Assembly: GCA_030425425.1 (NCBI GenBank)
Contig: JAUIAO010000012.1
Coordinates: forward strand, 1-64,000
Direction of reading: 5' to 3'
Origin: Bacteroidia bacterium
GTDB lineage: Bacteria; Bacteroidota; Bacteroidia; Cytophagales; Cyclobacteriaceae
Length of the DNA stretch: 64,000 bases
Part shown: positions 33,630 to 40,600 of the stretch, piece after piece
How positions within the stretch are numbered: the stretch's first letter is position 1
How the letters are laid out: every line of letters starts with the position of its first letter
Notes under the pieces: generated by a model
Told to the model about the DNA's origin: nothing
Databases searched by the model: none
The model's input: only the letters and a program-made list of their open reading frames with translations
Translations under genes and position numbers: made by a program

Positions 33630-35392
33630 GACACTACTTCCTTGAATTGCATCTGGTGAAGTTGCGCATAATATCCTTCTCGTTCAAGTAATTGATTGTG
33701 GGTTCCTTCCTCCACAATTTCTCCTTTATCCAAAACTAAAATTTTGTCTGCATTCTGAATAGTGGAAAGTCTGTGTGCAATGACAATGGAGGTACGTCCT
33801 TTCATCAATTTTTGAATGGCTTCCTGGATCAATTCTTCGGTCTCAGTATCTACTGAGCTGGTAGCCTCATCCAAAACGATGATCTTTGGATCATAAACCA
33901 TAGCACGTACAAAAGAGATTAACTGCCGCTGACCGACAGAAAGGGTAGAACCACGCTCCATCACATTGTAATCAAATCCTCCTGGTAACCGTTCAATGAA
34001 TGTTTTGGCTCCTACGAGCTCTGCAGCTTCAACGACTTTAGCGCGGCTGATGTCCGGGTTTCTGAGTGTGATGTTGTTATAAATCGAATCTGAGAAAAGA
34101 AATACGTCTTGCAGAACCACCGCGATGTGTTTTCTTAGATTGGCCAGTTCATAATCCCTGACACTTATGCCGTCTACTTTGATTGAGCCTTTATTGATTT
34201 CATAAAAGCGGTTGAGCAGGTTGATGATTGAAGATTTCCCTGCGCCGGTGGCACCTACAAGAGCGAGTGAACCGCCATGCTTCACGTCGAAATTGATATC
34301 CTTAAGCACCCAGTCTTCTCCATTGTAAGCAAACCAGACATTTTCAAATTTCACCTCTCCTTTGATCGTTTCCGGATCAATACTTCCATTGTCTACGATA
34401 TGTTCTTCACTATCCATCAAATCCAAAATTCTGTTTGACGCTACTATTCCCATTTGAAGTGTATTGAACCTGTCTGCAATCATCCTGATCGGACGGAAAA
34501 ACATCTGGATATACATAATGAAAGCAATCAATACTCCGAAAGTCAACTGCTCCTGAATCACCTCACCGGCTCCATACCAGACGATCAGTCCTATACCTGC
34601 GGCCTGAATGATTTCTGCCACAGGGAAATATGTGGCATAATAGAATACTGCTTTTACATTGGCATTGAGGTGTTCTTTATTGATTTCTTTGAACTTTTCG
34701 TATTCTCGCTTTTCTGCATTGAAAATTTGTACAATGTTCATCCCGGTAATATGCTCTTGTACAAAGGAATTGAGATTAGAAACTGCCGCTCTGACTTGAT
34801 TGAAAGAGACCTTAACTTTTTCTTTGAAAATGTATGTAGCGAAAAGTAGAACAGGAAGAAGTGACAGACTCACCAGGGTCAGTTCCCAGCTTTGATAAAG
34901 CATAAACCCCAAGATGACCAGTAATTGAAGGATATCGGCAATGATTCCTGCTATACCCGTGCTAAAAACCTCAGAAAGTGTTTCTATATCAGATACGTTT
35001 CTGGTGACCAATCTTCCAATAGGCGTATTGTCAAAAAACTTCAATCTCAAATGCTCAAGGTGTCTGAACAATTTGATTCTAATGTCCTTGATGATGAATT
35101 GGCCGAGCCAGTTGGACATATATGTGTGGTAGTATTGCACTACAGCTTGTATCACCAACAATGAAACCAATACAAGAGTCCAAAAAACTAAGCCTTGGTA
35201 ATCTCCATATGCTACATGGTTGTCGATCACCCGCTGGATGAGCCACGGTCTGATAGGTGTCAGAATGGCAAGCGAGATGGTAAGGAAAGTGACCAGCCAA
35301 AACTGCTTGATATACGGCTGAGCAAACACAAACAGGCGTTTCAGCACGCTGATATCGACTATATTTCCACTAATTGCTTTTTCCTTTTCCAA
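33626..35392 (-). CDS. ABC exporter half-transporter (YheH-like, LSVGQ signature)
   Basis: A 588-residue exporter half with six membrane helices and an ATPase domain. Walker A is GATGAGKSS, and Walker B has the normal catalytic glutamate (IIVLDEATSSVD). The signature reads LSVGQ instead of LSGGQ. This is complementary to the LDD change in the half-transporter at 30723-32513, so the two should form a heterodimer with one degenerate site. The start is TTG; an in-frame stop lies two codons upstream and no ATG is near. It follows truA by 34 bases on the same strand. Confidence 0.92.
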   Translation of the reverse strand: MEKEKAISGNIVDISVLKRLFVFAQPYIKQFWLVTFLTISLAILTPIRPWLIQRVIDNHVAYGDYQGLVFWTLVLVSLLVIQAVVQYYHTYMSNWLGQFIIKDIRIKLFRHLEHLRLKFFDNTPIGRLVTRNVSDIETLSEVFSTGIAGIIADILQLLVILGFMLYQSWELTLVSLSLLPVLLFATYIFKEKVKVSFNQVRAAVSNLNSFVQEHITGMNIVQIFNAEKREYEKFKEINKEHLNANVKAVFYYATYFPVAEIIQAAGIGLIVWYGAGEVIQEQLTFGVLIAFIMYIQMFFRPIRMIADRFNTLQMGIVASNRILDLMDSEEHIVDNGSIDPETIKGEVKFENVWFAYNGEDWVLKDINFDVKHGGSLALVGATGAGKSSIINLLNRFYEINKGSIKVDGISVRDYELANLRKHIAVVLQDVFLFSDSIYNNITLRNPDISRAKVVEAAELVGAKTFIERLPGGFDYNVMERGSTLSVGQRQLISFVRAMVYDPKIIVLDEATSSVDTETEELIQEAIQKLMKGRTSIVIAHRLSTIQNADKILVLDKGEIVEEGTHNQLLEREGYYAQLHQMQFKEVVS

Positions 35393-35426
35393 GTTTTATC
35401 GTTTTAAGCCGTTGATTTATAGGCTG

Positions 35427-36176
35427 CTAGCTGTCTAAATAAATTGATTTTGGATATTTCACCTCTTGAAGATAAAGACCCTGTGGAGGCACAGCCCTAC
35501 CAGCATTGCTACGGTTTCCGCTCTCAAGTATCTCTTGTAAATCTCCATTTGAAATTTTTTCCAGACCAACATCCAGTAGGGTGCCAACAATTGCCCTGAC
35601 CATTCCCCTCAAAAATCTATTGGCACTTACGGAAAACAAATGCCCTTCGTTGGTTTCTTTCCATTCCGCAGCGAAGATATCACAATCAAAATGAGCCACA
35701 TCCGTATGAACCTTACTGAATGCCTGAAAGTTTTTCCAATTTTTGATTAATTCAATTGCTTCATCGATTTTGTCAATGTTGAGCTTTCGAGAATAGAAAT
35801 AGGAGAGTCCTTCTTTGAATGGGTTTTTCTGTTTGTGAATGTGATAATGGTAAGTTCTCGATACAGCATCGAAGCGGGCGTGGGCAGTAGGGTAGACCGG
35901 GAGTATTTGTTTGATTCCTACAGTTTCGGGTAGCAATCCATTCAAACGGAATGCTATTTTATCACAGTCCAATTCCTCATCTACATCAAAATGGGCAATT
36001 TGCTGAAAAGCATGCACGCCAGTGTCCGTCCTGCCGCTACCTACTACTTCAGTGCCAGCTTGTAATACCGTACTTAGAGCTTGCTGCATCTCAGCCTGCA
36101 CTGTATGGGCATTTGGCTGAACCTGCCAACCATGAAAAGCTGTTCCTCTATAAGACAAGTCGATGAAGTAGCGCAT
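35427..36176 (-). CDS. truA: tRNA pseudouridine(38-40) synthase
   Basis: A 249-residue enzyme that makes pseudouridine at positions 38-40 of tRNA anticodon arms. The catalytic aspartate is in GSGRTDTGVHA. The start YFIDLSYRGTAFHGWQ and the C-terminal RFLRGMVRAIVGTLLDVG are also characteristic. The gene may head an operon with the ABC half-transporter and the 179-residue protein. A -7 box ends 5 bases before its ATG, pointing to a nearly leaderless transcript. Confidence 0.96.
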   Translation of the reverse strand: MRYFIDLSYRGTAFHGWQVQPNAHTVQAEMQQALSTVLQAGTEVVGSGRTDTGVHAFQQIAHFDVDEELDCDKIAFRLNGLLPETVGIKQILPVYPTAHARFDAVSRTYHYHIHKQKNPFKEGLSYFYSRKLNIDKIDEAIELIKNWKNFQAFSKVHTDVAHFDCDIFAAEWKETNEGHLFSVSANRFLRGMVRAIVGTLLDVGLEKISNGDLQEILESGNRSNAGRAVPPQGLYLQEVKYPKSIYLDS

Positions 36177-36181
36177 GGCCG

Positions 36182-36189
36182 CAAAAGTA
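36182..36189 (-). promoter_or_regulatory. -7 box immediately before truA
   Basis: The minus strand reads TACTTTTG, matching TAnnTTTG, then CGGCC and the ATG. No -33 TTG is found. Confidence 0.35.
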
Positions 36190-36266
36190 GAAGTATTTTG
36201 GTTTTAGCTATTTGGTTTTGGCTTTTAGGTATGAACTCTTCACTTTTGCCCAAATTTTAGAAGATC

Positions 36267-36755
36267 ATGATCCAGAGAATTCAATCCGTATTTTTATTGT
36301 TAGTAGCTGTCATTATGGTGGCAATACTTTTTTTGCCATTTTGGAATAAAATCGATCTGGAGACAATGGAAGCTGTAAAGCTCAATGCATTCAATCTCAA
36401 TCATGTACAACTGGCAACTGATGGCTCTGAGACGATCATGGCATCTAAACCCACTTATTGGATTTCTGTATTGGCGATAATTGCTGCGGGCGTGGCGCTT
36501 TTCTCGATTTTTCAGTTCAAGAACAGACTTCTTCAAATGAAATTGGGAGCACTTAATTCTTTGGTTATGGCAGGTTCATTGGGCTTTTCATATTATTATT
36601 CTACAGTAGGGGATCAATTAGTAAAACCAGAAACAATTGGTCAATTCCAGATTGGGTTTTACATCATTGCGGCAGCTTTGCTTTTCAATTCATTGGCTAA
36701 TAGGTTCATCCGACGTGACGATCGATTGGTAAAGAGTGCTGATAGGATAAGATAG
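36267..36755 (+). CDS. DUF4293 membrane protein
   Basis: A 162-residue four-helix membrane protein beginning MIQRIQSVFLLLVA, the signature of DUF4293, which appears to be restricted to Bacteroidota. The topology is one helix, a 45-residue loop, then three closely spaced helices and a basic tail. The function is unknown. It is monocistronic and precedes htpG on the same strand by 127 bases. Confidence 0.82.
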   Translation: MIQRIQSVFLLLVAVIMVAILFLPFWNKIDLETMEAVKLNAFNLNHVQLATDGSETIMASKPTYWISVLAIIAAGVALFSIFQFKNRLLQMKLGALNSLVMAGSLGFSYYYSTVGDQLVKPETIGQFQIGFYIIAAALLFNSLANRFIRRDDRLVKSADRIR

Positions 36756-36799
36756 TCAGGTTAAAAAATCTATTGTGACATTTTTGATGATAGAATTCT

Positions 36800-36838
36800 G
36801 ACAAGTTGGCAGAGTTGCTTGTCTGGAATAGTATTTGA
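36800..36838 (+). promoter_or_regulatory. Putative htpG control region (inverted repeat and -24/-12-like element)
   Basis: GACAAG (36800-36805) and CTTGTC (36818-36823) form a perfect 6-base inverted repeat with 12 bases between. Directly after it, CTGGAATAGTATTTGA has GG and G spaced 12 apart, as in sigma-54 promoters (TGG-N9-TTG). Either could give heat-shock control; both are inferences. Confidence 0.35.
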
Positions 36839-36882
36839 GTTTCCGGCAATCGTTGTATTGATATTTAAAAACAAACAAGGAT

Positions 36883-38775
36883 ATGCAAGAGAAAGGTACT
36901 ATTTCGATTAACACCGAGAATATCTTCCCGATTATTAAGAAGTTTCTTTATTCTGACCATGAAATCTTCTTAAGAGAGTTGGTTTCTAATGCTGTAGATG
37001 CCAGCCAGAAATTAAAAAGACTCGCTTCATTGGGCGAGTACAATGGTGAGCTGGGCGAGCTGATCGTAGATGTAAAGGTTGATAAGGATAAGAAAACCAT
37101 CACCATTTCTGACAGGGGTATCGGTATGACTGCCGATGATCTGAAAAAATACATCAACCAGATTGCGTTTTCTGGAGCTACAGAATTCCTGGAAAAATAT
37201 AAAGACAAAGGTGAGGAGCACCAGATCATCGGAAACTTTGGTCTTGGATTCTATTCTTCTTTTATGGTAGCAAAGAAGGTAGAAATTCACACGCTTTCTC
37301 ATGTAGAAGGGTCGGAGCCTGCTATCTGGGTAGGAGAAGGCGACACTGAGTTCGAAATCAAACCTGGTTCCAGGAAAGAAAGAGGTACTGAAATTACGCT
37401 TCACATAGCAGAAGACTCTGAAGAGTTTTTGGAAGAAAGCCGAATTCAGGGCATCCTTGATAAGTATTCTAAATTCCTTCCAGTAACCGTTCGATTCGGA
37501 CAAAAAGACGAATCTGTAGAAGATGGTGAAGATAAAGAAGGTAAGAAAAAATGGAAGACTGTAAAAGTTGATAACATTATCAACAATACAGCTCCGCTCT
37601 GGACCAAAGCACCTTCAGATCTGAAGGATGAGGATTATCTCCAATTTTACAAAGAACTTTATCCATTTTCTGAAGATCCACTTTTCTGGATTCATCTCAA
37701 TGTGGATTATCCTTTCAACCTCACTGGAATTCTTTACTTCCCTAAACTGAAGAATGACTTTGAAGTTCAGAAAAACAAGATTCAATTATACTCTCGTCAG
37801 GTGTTCATCACTGATGAGGTAAAAGATATTGTTCCTGATTTCTTACAGTTGCTGCACGGTGTTATAGACTCTCCGGATATTCCATTGAATGTATCCAGAA
37901 GCTACTTGCAGTCAGACAGCAACGTAAAGAAAATCAATGGCTATATCACGAAAAAGGTGGCTGATAAGCTAGGAGAACTGTTCAAGAAAGACCGTGCAGC
38001 TTATGAGCAGAAGTGGAGTGATATTGGCGTTTTTGTGAAATACGGTCTGATCTCTGAAGATAAATTCGAAGAGAAAGCCAAAGAATTTGCTTTGGTGAAA
38101 AACATCGATGGAAAATTCTTCAACATCGAAGAATACAAAAAGCAAGTTGAGCCTACTCAAACGAACAAAGACAAAAGTGTAGTTTTCCTATACACAACTG
38201 ATCAGGAAAAACAGCACGGATACATAGAATCTGCTAAAAAGCGGAGCTATGATGTAATCATTCTCGATGGCCCTATCGACAGTCATTTTGTGAATCACAT
38301 AGAGCAGAAATATGAAGGTGTGACACTGAAGCGTGTAGATGCTGATGTGATCGATAAGCTGATCGATAAGGATGAAAAGAAAGAATCTGTACTTTCTGAG
38401 GATGAGAAAAACAAGGTAACCGAGGCATTCAAAAAAGCCATAGCAGATGATAAAAACTCCGTGGCAGTAGAGCCAATGGCAACTGACGACATGCCAGTTA
38501 CGATTACTCTTCCTGAATTTATCAGACGTATGCAGGACATGCAGGCGCAAGGAGGCGGTGGCCCAATGATGTTTGGTGAAATGCCAATGACCCTCTCTGT
38601 AGCCGTAAATGCAAACCACTCTTACACTAAGAAAATAGTGGAGGCTGAATCAGAAGAGCAGCAAATAGAATTGGCGAAGCAGGCTTATGACTGGGCACTA
38701 CTATCACAAGGAATGCTAACAGGAAAGAGTCTGACAGACTTCATCAATAGAAGTGTGGACTTGGCTAGCAAATAA
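36883..38775 (+). CDS. htpG: Molecular chaperone HtpG (Hsp90)
   Basis: A 630-residue Hsp90 homologue, an ATP-driven cytoplasmic dimer that assists folding and maturation of client proteins. The N-terminal nucleotide pocket shows LRELVSNAVDASQK, DRGIGMT and GNFGLGFYSS. The middle domain includes NLTGILYFPK and SRSYLQSD. The C-terminal dimerisation region carries a Met/Gly-rich loop (MQAQGGGGPMMFGEMPM). The length is normal for bacteria. The gene has its own promoter region and ends in a strong terminator. Confidence 0.97.
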   Translation: MQEKGTISINTENIFPIIKKFLYSDHEIFLRELVSNAVDASQKLKRLASLGEYNGELGELIVDVKVDKDKKTITISDRGIGMTADDLKKYINQIAFSGATEFLEKYKDKGEEHQIIGNFGLGFYSSFMVAKKVEIHTLSHVEGSEPAIWVGEGDTEFEIKPGSRKERGTEITLHIAEDSEEFLEESRIQGILDKYSKFLPVTVRFGQKDESVEDGEDKEGKKKWKTVKVDNIINNTAPLWTKAPSDLKDEDYLQFYKELYPFSEDPLFWIHLNVDYPFNLTGILYFPKLKNDFEVQKNKIQLYSRQVFITDEVKDIVPDFLQLLHGVIDSPDIPLNVSRSYLQSDSNVKKINGYITKKVADKLGELFKKDRAAYEQKWSDIGVFVKYGLISEDKFEEKAKEFALVKNIDGKFFNIEEYKKQVEPTQTNKDKSVVFLYTTDQEKQHGYIESAKKRSYDVIILDGPIDSHFVNHIEQKYEGVTLKRVDADVIDKLIDKDEKKESVLSEDEKNKVTEAFKKAIADDKNSVAVEPMATDDMPVTITLPEFIRRMQDMQAQGGGGPMMFGEMPMTLSVAVNANHSYTKKIVEAESEEQQIELAKQAYDWALLSQGMLTGKSLTDFINRSVDLASK

Positions 38776-38798
38776 GTCTAAATCAATCAAATATATAT

Positions 38799-38819
38799 CC
38801 CCGGCCTTTTAGGTCGGGG
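38799..38819 (+). terminator. GC-rich hairpin after htpG
   Basis: CCCCGGCC/GGTCGGGG forms an 8-bp stem with one G-T pair and a short T/A loop. There is no long T-run directly after it, so it may act together with the next hairpin. Confidence 0.55.
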
Positions 38820-38825
38820 CACTTT

Positions 38826-38862
38826 AAAAAGCACGGACGTTTTTAACTGTTCGTGCTTTTTT
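38826..38862. terminator. Bidirectional terminator between htpG and convergent lipoprotein gene
   Basis: The stem AAGCACGGAC/GTTCGTGCTT is extended by A/T pairs, with T-runs on both strands. It touches the stop codon of the convergent gene ending at 38861. Confidence 0.85.
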
Positions 38863-39760
38863 ATTTTCTTCTAAACCTCAAAATATTCTGATCAAACCCT
38901 TCTACTTTTTCGGTAGCCGTTATCAAATCACCATCCAATGTAAATGTAATTGCCTCACCTTGTGGCTCACTGTTGTATGGAATTCTTACCGGGGATTCAT
39001 TCATTAGTCGAGTGAGGATGGATTTGTTTGATCCTTTCCAATACACTATGTAGTCATAATTCTTGATGACAAATTCACCGTTTGGCTTTGAGTTTCCGGC
39101 TGTAAATCTCGTAAAAGGGATTGTGCCGGAGGGAGCAATTGTTTGCAGTTCCTTCCCCGGCTTAAAAGGAAAACTATATACGAATGCATCTTTATCCCGC
39201 TTTGTAATAATCACTAATTCATCGTTTGAATAGTCATATATGAGCGTTTCGGCATCTCTTGGACCATTTTCATACATGAATTTCATTTTATTTATTGAGT
39301 CTCTAGGTACCGTATAGGTTGAGGTAGAGTCCATTTTAGGTTCTACTATTTGGTAGATACGATAGACTTTTCGCTTTGCGTCATTGTCACCAATTTCTCC
39401 AATATAAATATTTCCTTTATCCATGGTAATATCTTCCCAGTCTCTGTTTTTAATAGCTTCCAGCTTGACTGTGAAGTGAATTGTGCCGGCAGTATCTATT
39501 AAGTATATCCAAGGTTTTCCACCGCTATCGTTATGTGTCCAATAATAACCCGGATTTTTCACAGAGGCAATAAGGCCTGACACCTCATCAAGCTTCTTGT
39601 CAGTTATTGTTCCGATTATTGTTTGTGATTCAAAAATGGATTCATCCAATTTCTCCTCTTCAAATCGTTTGTCTTTTCCATGATTGCATGAGTAGGATAA
39701 GATTATAAGGGTCAAAAGACCATATAAGTGATGAAGACGGATAGGAAAATTTTTCACCAT
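38861..39760 (-). CDS. Lipoprotein, probable beta-propeller (299 aa)
   Basis: A lipoprotein with lipobox Cys25 (LSYSCNHG). The mature part alternates beta-strands with repeated motifs such as SGLIASVKNPGYYWTHNDSG, IYIGEIGDNDAKRKVYRIYQI and RDAETLIYDYSNDELVIITKR, suggesting a six-bladed propeller. The DAETL and GDNDAKR segments are acidic and might bind metal. The family name is not certain; an extracellular binding or hydrolase-like role is possible. It is monocistronic. Confidence 0.72.
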   Translation of the reverse strand: MVKNFPIRLHHLYGLLTLIILSYSCNHGKDKRFEEEKLDESIFESQTIIGTITDKKLDEVSGLIASVKNPGYYWTHNDSGGKPWIYLIDTAGTIHFTVKLEAIKNRDWEDITMDKGNIYIGEIGDNDAKRKVYRIYQIVEPKMDSTSTYTVPRDSINKMKFMYENGPRDAETLIYDYSNDELVIITKRDKDAFVYSFPFKPGKELQTIAPSGTIPFTRFTAGNSKPNGEFVIKNYDYIVYWKGSNKSILTRLMNESPVRIPYNSEPQGEAITFTLDGDLITATEKVEGFDQNILRFRRK

Positions 39761-39846
39761 AGTTTGGTTAGTGTTTAATGAGAGATATTAAAATAGAGTA
39801 CGGCTGATTCGAAATTATCCAGTGAAGATTTTCGAGTTAATTTCTT

Positions 39847-40263
39847 TTATTGGTTCAAGAAAACATTTTGCAAATAATGATTTCTAATATCATGATAGAT
39901 ATAAAAATCTCCATCTATGGTGGCGATTTCTCGAATTCCTTTTTGTTCTGAAAGTACAATTAATGATGCATCTGCCAGATCCATTGGCACATCATCATAT
40001 TTATCCGTCAATGTGATCAACCTACTGATGTGGGATGCGTCCAGCTCAAATAACTGTAGGCCACCTCTACTCAGCCATGTCAAAAGAGCAAGTTGGCTTT
40101 TTATACTAAAATCCAGCATATGACTCGCTTCTGTGATCACAGGCCATGTGGTCCATAAATATCCACGATAGTCTTCCATGAATCTAATGGCGGCTAGGTG
40201 GTATTGATCTGACCTATCGAAAAGTGCGATCAAAGGACCAGCGTCAATGAGTGTGTTTCTCAT
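39847..40263 (-). CDS. PIN-domain toxin (VapC-like ribonuclease)
   Basis: A 138-residue PIN-domain protein. The acidic residues expected for the Mg-dependent RNase site are in LIDAGPLIALFD, ITEASHML and MDLADASLI, with a fourth in IATIDGDF. It is the toxin of a pair: its start overlaps the ribbon-helix-helix antitoxin gene by 20 bases. It may cut a specific tRNA or rRNA. Confidence 0.88.
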   Translation of the reverse strand: MRNTLIDAGPLIALFDRSDQYHLAAIRFMEDYRGYLWTTWPVITEASHMLDFSIKSQLALLTWLSRGGLQLFELDASHISRLITLTDKYDDVPMDLADASLIVLSEQKGIREIATIDGDFYIYHDIRNHYLQNVFLNQ

Positions 40264-40504
40264 TCAGCTTATGCTTTAATTTCGATTTGTAAGATTGTGA
40301 ACTATTGGTCTGGTTACTTGCATCAGCTCCGAAGAGGTCTTCACCCAACGCGAAAGGTGATTGATCTAAATCTTTCTTGCTAAGATATACCGACAGTGCT
40401 TCACTAACTACACTCGATTTTGACATCTCATGATCTTCTGCATATTTCAATAATTTGGATTCGGTATCATCATCCAGCCGCACATTGAGCATTTTCTTTT
40501 TCAT
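40244..40504 (-). CDS. Ribbon-helix-helix (CopG-like) antitoxin
   Basis: An 86-residue protein with an N-terminal RHH DNA-binding domain (KMLNVRLDDDTESKLLKYAEDH, then EMSKSSVVSEALSVYLSKK) and a disordered, basic C-terminal tail that should occupy the PIN toxin. It lies upstream of and overlaps the toxin gene. Its promoter carries two 11-base-spaced repeats, fitting autorepression. Confidence 0.85.
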   Translation of the reverse strand: MKKKMLNVRLDDDTESKLLKYAEDHEMSKSSVVSEALSVYLSKKDLDQSPFALGEDLFGADASNQTNSSQSYKSKLKHKLNEKHTH

Positions 40505-40517
40505 AGCTTCATCGCAT

Positions 40518-40537
40518 TGTATTACAAATGTATTACA
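40518..40537 (-). promoter_or_regulatory. Tandem repeats overlapping the RHH/PIN promoter
   Basis: TGTATTACA occurs at 40518-40526 and 40529-40537, 11 bases apart. On the minus strand the -7 box TACATTTG (40525-40532) sits across both copies, so binding of the antitoxin there would block transcription. Confidence 0.58.
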
Positions 40538-40570
40538 TCCTGTCGAAGAATAAAAAATTGATGACGATTG

Positions 40571-40596
40571 TAGGTGCTATTGAGTTCTAGCACCTA
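40571..40596 (-). terminator. Hairpin at the end of the CHAT operon
   Basis: TAGGTGCTA/TAGCACCTA is a perfect 9-bp stem with an 8-base loop, directly after the stop of the 740-residue gene. On the minus strand a T-run follows about 11 bases later, so it may be a weak terminator or an RNA-stabilising stem. Confidence 0.55.
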
Positions 40597-40600
40597 TCAA

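Noticed and set aside
37027-37503. 158-codon minus-strand frame inside htpG
   Set aside because: It is a shadow frame of the highly conserved Hsp90 N-terminal domain.
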